This document shows positions 20,584 to 31,138 of a stretch of DNA of 64,000 bases, in pieces; position 1 is the stretch's first letter; the number at the start of each line of letters is the position of its first letter. The DNA is from Candidatus Binatia bacterium (lineage in GTDB: Bacteria; Desulfobacterota; Binatia; UBA12015). The translations under genes were made by a program, and so were the position numbers. The stretch is from contig JAQWJE010000049.1 of assembly GCA_029248525.1 (NCBI GenBank), forward strand, positions 124,001-188,000, written 5' to 3'. The notes under the pieces were generated by a model, which made no database searches, was not told where the DNA came from, and saw only the letters and a program-made list of their open reading frames with translations.

Positions 20584-20598
20584 ACTAAACGTTTAGTA
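20583..20598. promoter_or_regulatory. Palindromic operator for the adjacent TetR regulator
   Basis: TACTAAACGTTTAGTA is a perfect 16-bp palindrome overlapping the first base of the tetR ATG (complement of 20581-20583) and extending into the gap before the divergent AAA+ gene. Its length and position fit a TetR dimer site that would block leftward transcription and possibly also rightward transcription. Binding is inferred. Confidence 0.75.
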
Positions 20599-20658
20599 CC
20601 CGGCGTGATCGACCGCAACCGGCTAAGGCTACCAAGGGATCGGTCGATAATTCCTCTG

Positions 20659-21774
20659 ATGAATGATCAGGGATCCATGACAGGCACCGCTCCGGCGGTG
20701 GAGCAGGATAAGCGTGCGGACGTTTCGCCGCAGACGTCGACAGCCAAGGTTCTCCGTCCAGATCGTCTCGGGCCGGAAATCGAAGGTTTTCGGGCTTCTT
20801 TGGCGGAAATGGTCATTGGCCAGGAGCCAGCGGTCGAGGCCGTAACGCAAGCCTTCCAGATTTATCGGGCGGGTTTGGCAAGCTCGGAGCGACCCTTGGG
20901 ATCGTTTCTCTTTCTGGGACCTACCGGCACAGGCAAGACCAATCTGGTGGAGTCGATCGTGGAAACTTGCTTCGGAGATCGCAAAGCGATGCTCAAGATT
21001 GATTGTGCCGAGTTCAGCCACAGTCACGAAGTCGCCCGACTGATCGGCTCACCGCCGGGGTATCTGGGGCATCAGGAGACGAACCCCTACCTTTCGACGG
21101 CGAATATTACCCGGAATCAGACGCCGGAATGTCCGTTTACGGTGATCCTTTTTGATGAGATCGAAAAGGCGAACGATTCTCTCTGGCAATTGCTCCTGGG
21201 CATTCTCGACAAGGGTCGTCTGACGCTTGGAACCAACAAGGAAGTCGACCTCTCGCGATGTTTCATTTTCCTGACCAGCAATATTGGTAGTCGTTCGGTC
21301 AGCGATATTCTGGCACCCGGAATGGGTTTCGTGAGCGAGGCCAAAGAGCCGGATGAAAAGATTCACCAAAGAATCGAGGATGCGGTTCTTTGGAGCGCGA
21401 AGCGGACCTTCGCACCGGAGTTCCTGAACCGTCTTGATCATAAAGTGGTCTTTCAGAGACTGACGACTCCCGAAATGCGGAAGATTCTCGATCTGGAACT
21501 CTGCAAGATCGAGAACCGGCTGGGCCAACGCGGTGAAGCGATCCAGTTCATATACTCGGATCGGGCGATCGACCGTTTGATGGAAGCGGGCACGGACCCC
21601 GAATTGGGGGCGCGACCGATGAAGCGAATCCTCGAACAGCACCTCGTGTTTCCGCTCGCCCGACTTTATGCCTCAGAGCAGCTTCTCGGCGGAGAGACGG
21701 TTTGTGTTGATTGGCCGGAAGGCGGCGAAGAAATCGAGTTTTCGCTAGCGGAACCGACGAGAGCGACTGGTTGA
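20659..21774 (+). CDS. Single-module AAA+ ATPase resembling ClpB/ClpA D2
   Basis: 371 residues. After a 35-residue disordered start comes MVIGQEPAVEAVTQAFQ, typical of the beginning of a Clp D2 module, then Walker A GPTGTGKT (87-94), the pore-loop-like GSPPGYLGH (130-138), Walker B VILFDEIEK (162-170), sensor TSNIGS, FAPEFLNRLD with the arginine finger, and a C-terminal D2-small domain ending near GARPMKRILEQHLVFPLA. There is no N-domain, D1 or coiled-coil middle domain, so this is not ClpA, ClpB or ClpC. A GTG at 20605 would lengthen it by 18 residues. It overlaps the convergent subtilase gene by 30 bp. The role is unknown; an unfoldase or remodeller is likely. Confidence 0.85.
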   Translation: MNDQGSMTGTAPAVEQDKRADVSPQTSTAKVLRPDRLGPEIEGFRASLAEMVIGQEPAVEAVTQAFQIYRAGLASSERPLGSFLFLGPTGTGKTNLVESIVETCFGDRKAMLKIDCAEFSHSHEVARLIGSPPGYLGHQETNPYLSTANITRNQTPECPFTVILFDEIEKANDSLWQLLLGILDKGRLTLGTNKEVDLSRCFIFLTSNIGSRSVSDILAPGMGFVSEAKEPDEKIHQRIEDAVLWSAKRTFAPEFLNRLDHKVVFQRLTTPEMRKILDLELCKIENRLGQRGEAIQFIYSDRAIDRLMEAGTDPELGARPMKRILEQHLVFPLARLYASEQLLGGETVCVDWPEGGEEIEFSLAEPTRATG

Positions 21775-23448
21775 TCCCGGCTCGATCGATCGAAGGGCAC
21801 GGCCGGCGTCCAGAATTCCCGCTCCGCAAGAATGAGGTCCGAAGTTCGTGCACGCAGCGACTGCGTCTGCAGGGAAGTCACGGGCCGAGAGAGTTAATAC
21901 GTTGAAAAGCTCTCCGGGTTCCAGGTCGGGGCTTGCCGCCAGAATTAACGCTGCAACGCCGCTCACATGGGGCGCCGCCATACTGGTTCCCAGTTTGTAT
22001 CCGTAATGATCCTTCATCGGGCGAGTGACGCCCTCATTGATTGTGGAAAGGATCGCATTCTCTGGCGCTCCGCCGGCGCTTCCGCCGGGCGCGGCGAGAT
22101 GAACCCGTCCGTAGTTGGAGTATGCTGATCGAGCGCCGCGTCGGTTGGTCGCATAGACCGAGAGGACGCCGGAACAATTCGCCGGATAGTATTGCTCGGC
22201 TGACGTCGCGTGGTTTCCGGCGGCAGCAACGACCAAGGCGCCGGCTGCCAGCGCGTCACTGATCGCATCCTGAACGTAGGGTGGGCACGCTCCGGCGAAG
22301 CCGATGCTGAGATTGATGATATCCGCCGGGTAAGGGTTGGCAGGGAGACTTTCATGCGAGGGTACCGTGCCGGCGGCCCAGCGAATGCCGTCTGCCAGAT
22401 CGATTGGGTCAATCCCACATTTGCCACCGATTCGTATGGGAAGCAGCCTTGCCGACCAGTCCACACCTGTGATTCCGAGCTGATTATCGGCTGCAGCGCC
22501 GATCGTTCCGGCGACATGAGTGCCGTGCCAACTCGAAGGGGAGGGCGGGGCTCCGGGAGCACACTCGGCATTTCGCGCGGCGTCTCCGGGGTCGGCGGCA
22601 TCGGGGTCGCGACCGTCATAGTCGCCCGACCGCCAGACATCACTCACGAAGTCGTACCCCGGCAAAACGCGCGACTTCAGGTCGGGGTGTTGGGCGCGCA
22701 AGCCGGAGTCCAGAACGGCGACGGTGATATCAGACGATCCAGTCGTGATTTCCCATGCTTGAGGCGCTTGAATTCCGGCGACAGGATCATGCAGCGGCCA
22801 TTGGTCGGCGTAGAGCGGATCGTCGGGATCGTTTTGAAATCGGCCCCGAACAGCGGGCACGACCCAACTCACGGAATCGTCAGCCCCGATTCGTTCGGCG
22901 ATTGCCTGGACGGAAGCAACGGGCATCCGCTGGAAGAGTCGGATCACCCAGGCACCTCCCGACATCGGTCGTTCGATATAGAGAGGAACCCCGGCTCGAC
23001 GGATCAGAGATTTTTTATCTTGAGCGGGGAAGTCGTTGTTGCGGTCGGAAAGGTCCCGCAGTCGGGGGCTTCGGAAGAGGATGACCAGCCTGTCGAGAGT
23101 CTGGCTGCCCTCGGTTGTCGGGTCGTAAATGGATGGTGGTGGCCGGTCGACGTACAAGACGTCCGGGTGCGCGCGGAGTCTGGTCAGAATCGTTTCGCGT
23201 GTCGGTCCATCGTCGGCGCTCTCGGGAAGGTGGATCAGGTGAGAGCCATCGCGTTGTATCGGACCGGCGACGAGTCTGACGCCGGCGGTCGTCTGGAGAG
23301 CTTCCAGCTGCTCGGGGTCAAGTGCGATCCGTCGCAGGTCGGCGTCGCGATGGGAATGGCCTCGCATCAGCAGAACAATGCTGTCTTCGTCTGCGGCAGA
23401 AGCTGGCGCGGCGCAAAGAAGGAAGCACAAAAAGAAAAGGATCCACAC
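21745..23448 (-). CDS. Exported subtilisin-like serine protease (S8)
   Basis: 567 residues with a signal peptide (MWILFFLCFLLCAAPASAA) and the full S8 triad: Asp247 in VAVLDSGL, His308 in WHGTHVAGTIGA, and Ser489 in GTSMAAPHVSG. GNHAT near 411 supplies the oxyanion region. Between signal and catalytic domain there are about 190 residues that look like two successive I9-type inhibitor/propeptide units, each ending in a helix followed by a VxxV strand (ILTRLRAHPDVLYVDRPP and VQAIAERIGADDSVSWVVP). The protein is probably secreted to periplasm or outside and matured by propeptide removal. No C-terminal anchor is seen. Confidence 0.93.
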   Translation of the reverse strand: MWILFFLCFLLCAAPASAADEDSIVLLMRGHSHRDADLRRIALDPEQLEALQTTAGVRLVAGPIQRDGSHLIHLPESADDGPTRETILTRLRAHPDVLYVDRPPPSIYDPTTEGSQTLDRLVILFRSPRLRDLSDRNNDFPAQDKKSLIRRAGVPLYIERPMSGGAWVIRLFQRMPVASVQAIAERIGADDSVSWVVPAVRGRFQNDPDDPLYADQWPLHDPVAGIQAPQAWEITTGSSDITVAVLDSGLRAQHPDLKSRVLPGYDFVSDVWRSGDYDGRDPDAADPGDAARNAECAPGAPPSPSSWHGTHVAGTIGAAADNQLGITGVDWSARLLPIRIGGKCGIDPIDLADGIRWAAGTVPSHESLPANPYPADIINLSIGFAGACPPYVQDAISDALAAGALVVAAAGNHATSAEQYYPANCSGVLSVYATNRRGARSAYSNYGRVHLAAPGGSAGGAPENAILSTINEGVTRPMKDHYGYKLGTSMAAPHVSGVAALILAASPDLEPGELFNVLTLSARDFPADAVAACTNFGPHSCGAGILDAGRALRSIEPGSTSRSRRFR

Positions 23449-23505
23449 AAGTGAATCCTTCCTCTTCCGGCGCTGCTTGTCGAGTTGGCTTTTTCGAAGC
23501 CGCGA

Positions 23506-23907
23506 TCAGTTTGCGGAAATACCCGCCACGCTTGCGCGGTTTTGGGCCCTTCTCAGCGAGGCCAGGCAGTCATCGTGCTCCGGTGTTCCCGGAAGCAATT
23601 CTTCGATTCCTTCCAGAGCGGCTTCCTCGGCGACCCGGGCGCGGTCGACATCAATATCGTCGCGACGCTCGGCTGCATCGGCGAGAACGGTTATGGAATC
23701 GTCCAGAACTTCGGTGAGCCCGCCGGAAATCGCCACAAAATCATCCTTGCCCTCGGCACGATAGCGCAGGACGCCGACGTCGAGCGAGGTGAGGAAAGTA
23801 ATATGTTGCGGAAGAATGCCGAATTCCCCATTGGTGCCCGGCGCATAGACCTCCTCGACTTCCTGATCGAGAACGGCCCTGTCCGGTGTGACGATCTGCA
23901 AACGCAT
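23506..23907 (-). CDS. atpC: ATP synthase epsilon subunit
   Basis: F1 central-stalk subunit that couples and regulates rotation. 133 residues with the usual N-terminal beta-sandwich: MRLQIVTPDRAVLDQEVEEVYAPGTNGEFGILPQH, then FVAISGGLTEVLDDSITVLADAAERRDDIDVDRA and a two-helix C-terminus. It is last in the leftward atp cluster, 12 bases after atpD. Confidence 0.95.
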   Translation of the reverse strand: MRLQIVTPDRAVLDQEVEEVYAPGTNGEFGILPQHITFLTSLDVGVLRYRAEGKDDFVAISGGLTEVLDDSITVLADAAERRDDIDVDRARVAEEAALEGIEELLPGTPEHDDCLASLRRAQNRASVAGISAN

Positions 23908-23919
23908 GATGATTTCCGG

Positions 23920-26221
<2,302 letters not shown>

Positions 26222-27730
26222 TTATTTCACGAAAACGTTCTTGAAGTCAGCGATGACTTTTTCGAGGCGACCCTCGAGCGCATCATCGAGTTTGCTCTGT
26301 TCCCGAATATCATTCAGGAGCGACTCGTCCTTGGTCTCCGTGTAGGCGTAGAGCTCGCTTTCGAATGCAGCCAGATCCGATTCGTTGATATCATCGAGGA
26401 AACCGCCGTTGGCGGCGAAGATGATCATGATCTGTTTCTCGACCGGGAGAGGCTCGTATTGCTTTTGCTTCAGGATCTCGATCAGTCGGCTACCACGCAC
26501 CAATTGTTGCTGCGTGGCTGCGTCGAGATCGGATCCGAATTGCGCAAAGGATTCCAACTCACGAAACTGGGCCAGATCGAGTCGCAGGGAGCCGGCGACT
26601 TGCCGCATACCCTTCACCTGCGCCGAACCACCGACGCGAGAAACCGAGATACCCGGGTTCACAGCGGGTCGCACGCCTGAGTTGAAGAGATCAGTTTCGA
26701 GGAAGATCTGACCATCGGTGATCGAAATCACGTTGGTCGGGATATAGGCAGCGACATCACCTTCCTGGGTTTCAATAATCGGAAGAGCTGTCAGCGAGCC
26801 ACCGCCCTCGGCGTCGGACATTTTGGCGGCGCGTTCGAGGAGACGGGAGTGAAGATAGAACACATCTCCCGGGTAGGCTTCGCGGCCCGGAGGACGTCGG
26901 AGCAGAAGGGAGAGCTGGCGGTAGGCAACGGCCTGCTTGGAGAGATCATCGTAAATGACCAGTGCGTGCTGACCATTGTCTCGGAAGTATTCGCCCATCG
27001 TGCATCCCGTATAGGGTGCGATGAACTGAAGTGGTGCTGACTCCGAGGCGGTGGCGGCGACAACGATGGTGTACTCCATCGCGCCTTCTTTGGTCAGACG
27101 GTCCACAACCTGCGCTACGGTGGACCGTTTCTGGCCGACAGCAACGTAGATACAGGTAACGTCTCCACCCTTCTGGTTCAGAATGGTGTCGATCGCGACA
27201 GCGGTCTTGCCGGTCTGGCGATCGCCAATGATCAGCTCGCGCTGGCCCCGACCGATGGGAATCAAGGCATCGATTGCCTTCAAGCCGGTCTGCATGGGCT
27301 CGGTTACAGGCTGGCGCTTGACGATGCCTGGCGCCTTGATTTCAATTCGGCGATTCTGGCCCGAAGAGATCTCGCCCTTGCCATCGATGGGTTGACCGAG
27401 AGCATTGACCACACGGCCACGCAGCTCCGGACCGACGGGTACCTCGGCAATGCGGCCGGTTCGTTTGACTTCATTGCCCTCCCCGACTTCGTGAGCTTCT
27501 CCAAAGAGAGCGGCACCGACGTTGTCTTCGTCAAGGTTCAGAACCATGCCGTAGATATTGTTGGGGAATTCCAGCAGCTCACCCACAGCTGCGCGTTCGA
27601 GCCCGTAAATACGAGCAATGCCGTCACCGGTCGAGAGAACGGTTCCGGTTTCCCGCACTTCGAGGGACTTTCCGTATTCCTCAAGCTGCTGGCGGAGGAT
27701 GTCGCTGATTTCTGCGGCGCGAATCGCCAT
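26222..27730 (-). CDS. atpA: ATP synthase alpha subunit
   Basis: Non-catalytic nucleotide-binding subunit of F1. ATG 27730 ([21 protein letters not shown]) gives 502 residues, the usual size, and has AAGGAG about nine bases upstream; an upstream in-frame start at 27793 adds 21 residues not found in the family. Motifs are P-loop [18 protein letters not shown] and the alpha/beta signature [17 protein letters not shown]. It lies between atpH and atpG. Confidence 0.97.
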   Translation of the reverse strand: MAIRAAEISDILRQQLEEYGKSLEVRETGTVLSTGDGIARIYGLERAAVGELLEFPNNIYGMVLNLDEDNVGAALFGEAHEVGEGNEVKRTGRIAEVPVGPELRGRVVNALGQPIDGKGEISSGQNRRIEIKAPGIVKRQPVTEPMQTGLKAIDALIPIGRGQRELIIGDRQTGKTAVAIDTILNQKGGDVTCIYVAVGQKRSTVAQVVDRLTKEGAMEYTIVVAATASESAPLQFIAPYTGCTMGEYFRDNGQHALVIYDDLSKQAVAYRQLSLLLRRPPGREAYPGDVFYLHSRLLERAAKMSDAEGGGSLTALPIIETQEGDVAAYIPTNVISITDGQIFLETDLFNSGVRPAVNPGISVSRVGGSAQVKGMRQVAGSLRLDLAQFRELESFAQFGSDLDAATQQQLVRGSRLIEILKQKQYEPLPVEKQIMIIFAANGGFLDDINESDLAAFESELYAYTETKDESLLNDIREQSKLDDALEGRLEKVIADFKNVFVK

Positions 27731-27802
27731 CTCGTGATTCTCCTTAACTTGTCCTGAATTCAGGCTTCCCGGCAAATTGCTCCGGGACCCCATGCATTTG
27801 GT

Positions 27803-28351
27803 TCAGCTGGCGCCCTCTCCTCGGGTGAGGGCACGTGCGAGCTCGACAAGCTGCGTGCGTACGCTGCCGTCATAGACTCGACCTTCGATTTCTACCGTAA
27901 GTCCGCCGACCAGGGATGCATCGGTTTCGGTGTTGAGGAGGACCTCCAGGCCGTGTGCCTTGGAGAGTCCGGAACGAATTTCTTCTGTACTCGCATCGGG
28001 AAGCGGGCGAGCGGTTCGAAGCTCACCGCGGACGCGACCGAGCTCCTTGTCGACAAGGTCTCGATAGGAACGATCGATGCCGACAATTTCATTGATGCGA
28101 TGGTTCGCGACCAGCAGGGCGAGAAAATTTTGCGTCAGTTCCGAGAGCTTCAGGGAAGCAGAGAGCTCGGCGAGAAGTTTGTCTCGGGCATCGGCGGCGA
28201 TAATCGGGGATGCGAGAGCCGCTCCGAGTTCCGGATCCTGAAGCCATTCAGAGGCGGACGCGAGTTCTCCGGCGACTTCCTCGAGGCGATTCGCGCTCCG
28301 GGCTGCCCCGGCCAGTGCGCGCGCATAGCGCTTGTCGAGAGCACCATTCAT
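27803..28351 (-). CDS. atpH: ATP synthase delta subunit
   Basis: Peripheral-stalk cap linking the b subunits to F1 (OSCP-like). 182 residues: MNGALDKRYARALAGAARSANRLEEVAGEL at the N-terminus, FLALLVANHRINEIVGIDRSYRDLVD in the middle, and the C-terminal DASLVGGLTVEIEGRVYDGSVRTQLVELARAL. Its ATG overlaps the atpF stop by four bases (ATGA type). Confidence 0.95.
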   Translation of the reverse strand: MNGALDKRYARALAGAARSANRLEEVAGELASASEWLQDPELGAALASPIIAADARDKLLAELSASLKLSELTQNFLALLVANHRINEIVGIDRSYRDLVDKELGRVRGELRTARPLPDASTEEIRSGLSKAHGLEVLLNTETDASLVGGLTVEIEGRVYDGSVRTQLVELARALTRGEGAS

Positions 28352-28926
28352 GATCCGGCCTCCGTGTCCTTCAGGAATTCGCCAACGAAGCGCTTCTGGT
28401 CGTCGTCGGACATTTCGCGGGTCACGATTTCGCCGGCAACCTTGGTGATGAGATGCGCGCTTTCTTCTTGCAGGGATCGCTTTGCTCGCGCGACCTCCTG
28501 GTCGGCCAGGAGGCGGGCATCCTTCCGCAGGCGATCTGCCGTTGCCTCTGCGTGAGCGAGAGCCTTGGCTGCCTCGCGTCGGGCGATTTCCAGAAGCTCC
28601 TCACGGGCCTTGGCTGCTTCGGTCTCGAGTGAGGCCATCTTGCTTTCGAAGTCGGCCTTCAAGGCTTCGGCCTCGCTCTTGGCGGTTGCTGCTGCTTCCA
28701 GCGCCTGAATCGTTTCCAGGCGGCGGGTCTGCAGGTACTCGACAACGAAGGGCCAGGCGAACTTCCAGAGAATGAGTACGAAGATCCCGAAGTTGGCGAA
28801 GCCCCAAAGGGTCATCGACCAGCTGGCTTCGTGGCCCCCGCCCCCACCGGCAGCGCCTGCCGACGAGACCCAACTCGAGTCCAGGCTGGCCTGAAGGGCA
28901 AGGAATCCTGCGATCAGCTTTTTCAT
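28348..28926 (-). CDS. atpF: ATP synthase b subunit
   Basis: Membrane-anchored stator subunit of F0. 192 residues: an N-terminal hydrophobic stretch and a glycine-rich GGGGG segment, one clear transmembrane helix (FANFGIFVLILWKFAWPFVV) and then a long charged Ala/Glu/Lys-rich coiled coil to the end. The hydrophobic, Ala-rich first 26 residues look like a cleavable signal, as seen in some deltaproteobacterial b subunits. The start overlaps the end of the b' gene by four bases. Confidence 0.92.
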   Translation of the reverse strand: MKKLIAGFLALQASLDSSWVSSAGAAGGGGGHEASWSMTLWGFANFGIFVLILWKFAWPFVVEYLQTRRLETIQALEAAATAKSEAEALKADFESKMASLETEAAKAREELLEIARREAAKALAHAEATADRLRKDARLLADQEVARAKRSLQEESAHLITKVAGEIVTREMSDDDQKRFVGEFLKDTEAGS

Positions 28927-29360
28927 GCGCTCACCTGACGTCCGAGGATCTTGTTTGCGGCGACTTTGGCGAGGTCGTTTGATTGTGAATTCAGGGAGTT
29001 GCGCGCTTCGTCGGTCTCGGACGCGATCTCGGCGCGAATGGATTCCAGAGTTTGCAGGGCATCCTTGCGAGCAGCATCGAGCATTTGCCGTTCCGAGGCT
29101 TCGGCTTCGCGACGGATCTGATCTCCGCCACTGGCGCCAGCGAGTCGAGCATCATTCAATGATTTCTCGAAGGCCTCTCCCATCGCCGTGACCTCGTCGC
29201 GCATGGCGAGAGCTTCGGCCTGCGCGCCGCTGGTCTTTTCGGCCCGGCGGGCAAGGACTTCAAGCGTCGGGCGGAGAATCAGCGGAATCATGATCCAGGC
29301 GAAGGCGAAGAAGACTACGATTTCGACGTAGAACCCAAGCTTTGGGGGTAGTTCGAGCAT
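28923..29360 (-). CDS. atpF': ATP synthase b' subunit
   Basis: Second, divergent b-type stator subunit, 145 residues. It has one transmembrane helix (FYVEIVVFFAFAWIMIPLIL) followed by RPTLEVLARRAEKTSGAQAEA and a long amphipathic coiled coil. Genomes with b and b' build an asymmetric peripheral stalk. This is the first atp gene of the cluster. The a (atpB) and c (atpE) genes are not adjacent. Confidence 0.9.
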   Translation of the reverse strand: MLELPPKLGFYVEIVVFFAFAWIMIPLILRPTLEVLARRAEKTSGAQAEALAMRDEVTAMGEAFEKSLNDARLAGASGGDQIRREAEASERQMLDAARKDALQTLESIRAEIASETDEARNSLNSQSNDLAKVAANKILGRQVSA

Positions 29361-29399
29361 TTCTTCGGTTGCCTCCTGTCGCTTCCTGAACCGGGAGCC

Positions 29400-29969
29400 C
29401 TAGCTCTGTCCCTTGGCGCGCGCGGTTTCTGTCGCGGCGGGTTTGTCGTCGCCTGCGAGGAGAGTGACCTTCTTGCCACGTTCCTCGGCGGCACCCATCG
29501 AGCAATGTCCCTCGAACACGACACCTTCTTCGATAACCACACTGGGGGTGATCACGTTTCCGAAAAGCTTCCCGGGGGAGCGGATCTCGAGTTTCTTGGT
29601 GGCACGGATATCCCCGGTCACATTGCCGTGAATGACGACGTGGGTGGCCGAGATCTGGGCGTTTACAACCGCCGAGGCCCCGATCATCAGGGTGCCGTTG
29701 GCGATGATCTCACCCTCGACCTCCCCCTCGATGCGCGCCATTCCTTCAAACGAGAGCTTGCCGGAAATACGCGTGCCCTTGCCCAAAAGGGCGGTTTCGC
29801 GCCCTCCTCCGAGCTCGGATCTCTGTTCTGCCGCGCCTGTTCCTGCCATTCCGTCCCTCTCTCGACCCGAAGACTCCTGATTTTTCTGGGGAATTTGGTC
29901 CCCGCCGTTTCGAGAAGGCAATGCAGGATCGTTTTCTGCGTTGCTACGGTCCTTCTTGAAGAGAGCCAT
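29400..29969 (-). CDS. Bactofilin (polymer-forming cytoskeletal protein)
   Basis: Small beta-helical protein that polymerises without nucleotide. ATG 29969 gives 189 residues: a polar disordered N-terminus (to about 65) starting MALFKKDRSN, the bactofilin core from GKGTRISGKLSFEGMARIEGEVEGEI through GDIRATKKLEIRSPGKLFGNVITPSVVIEEGVVFEGHCSM, and a charged tail. It lies directly downstream of parB. In Myxococcus, bactofilins scaffold the ParABS system, so a link to chromosome segregation is plausible here but inferred from position. Confidence 0.92.
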   Translation of the reverse strand: MALFKKDRSNAENDPALPSRNGGDQIPQKNQESSGRERDGMAGTGAAEQRSELGGGRETALLGKGTRISGKLSFEGMARIEGEVEGEIIANGTLMIGASAVVNAQISATHVVIHGNVTGDIRATKKLEIRSPGKLFGNVITPSVVIEEGVVFEGHCSMGAAEERGKKVTLLAGDDKPAATETARAKGQS

Positions 29970-30165
29970 CGGGTTCCGTTTCCAGTTCGATATCTTTGGG
30001 TGTTGCTCTGGCCGGGAGCCTATCAAGCAACCTCCACGACGTTTAAAAGCCGCAGGAAGAGTGCTTTTCCCGACCCAAAGTTGGTACCAATCAGCAGAAG
30101 TGATGTCAAAAACCGTCCATGGTTATTAGGACTTCGCATACTGCCTTGGATTCAGGCGGGAAAAA

Positions 30166-31107
30166 TCAGGTCAAGGGTTGGGAGCGGCGACCGGCGGCCA
30201 GCAGGATATCGCTCAAGCGGCCGAGGTCGTCATTCGAGAAAAACGCAATCTCGACCCGGCCTTTACCGGCATCGCCACGCAGTTGAATCCCGACTTTCGT
30301 GCCCAGGGTCCGGCTCAGATCCTCTTCGAGCCGGACGACGTCTGGGTCGCGCCGTTGGCTGGTTTTGGTTCCGCGGGCTGTTTTGGCTGCTTTCTCCGTG
30401 TCGCGGACCGAGAGGTTCCGGCGCAGAATTTCAGCTGTCAGTGATTCGCGGGCCTGCTCGCTTTCCAAAGCGAGGATCGCGCGCGCATGGCCGGCGCTGA
30501 TTCGACCTGCAGTGATCTCGGTTTGGGTGCTCTCGGGCAGGTTCAGGAGCCGGAGAGTGTTGGCGATCGCCGAGCGACTCTTGCCGACCCGATCGGAAAC
30601 CTCTTCCTGAGTCAGGGCGAATTCAGCGATCAGCGCACGGAAAGCTCGAGCCTCCTCGATCGGACCGAGGTCGGCACGCTGCACGTTCTCGACCAGAGCC
30701 ACGACGAGGCTTTCCTCATCGGCGAACTCTCGCACGAGCGCCGGGATTTCGGTCTTCCCGGCACGCTGGCTTGCGCGCCATCGACGTTCACCCGCAATCA
30801 GCTCATAGGTGCCATTGGTGCCGGTCCGGACGAGAATTGGCTGCAGCACACCCTGTTCGCGGATGGATCGGGTGAGGTCCTCGAGGTGCTCTTCGGTAAA
30901 GAGTGTCCGTGGCTGCCTTGGGTTGGGTACGATCCGCTCAATGGAGATCGATCGCACTTGATCCTGAGGATCGCTTTCGGCGACCGTCGCAGGCGCTGTC
31001 GCCACCGCCGCGGCTGCACCCGAGGCCGTGGGGAGACCATCGGTCGAACCCCTTGTCCCTGCTGTCGGAATCAATGCTCCGATTCCCTTTCCTAAAGCCC
31101 TTCGCAT
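30166..31107 (-). CDS. parB: Chromosome-partitioning protein ParB
   Basis: CTP-dependent DNA clamp that loads at parS. 313 residues: N-terminal RRALGKGIGALIP (the ParA-stimulating segment), a low-complexity linker, CTP-binding boxes GERRWRASQRAG and ENVQRADLGPIEEA, the helix-turn-helix around LTQEEVSDRVGKSRSAIANTLRLLNLP, and a C-terminal dimerisation domain. parA lies 31 bases upstream, and two perfect parS sites are within 1.9 kb, so all three parts of ParABS are present together. Confidence 0.96.
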   Translation of the reverse strand: MRRALGKGIGALIPTAGTRGSTDGLPTASGAAAAVATAPATVAESDPQDQVRSISIERIVPNPRQPRTLFTEEHLEDLTRSIREQGVLQPILVRTGTNGTYELIAGERRWRASQRAGKTEIPALVREFADEESLVVALVENVQRADLGPIEEARAFRALIAEFALTQEEVSDRVGKSRSAIANTLRLLNLPESTQTEITAGRISAGHARAILALESEQARESLTAEILRRNLSVRDTEKAAKTARGTKTSQRRDPDVVRLEEDLSRTLGTKVGIQLRGDAGKGRVEIAFFSNDDLGRLSDILLAAGRRSQPLT

Positions 31108-31138
31108 GTTCGTACGCTCCGATGAAACTCAGTCAGTT

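Noticed and set aside
22210-23454. 414-codon frame antisense to the subtilase
   Set aside because: No motifs, while the opposite strand encodes a full S8 triad and signal peptide.
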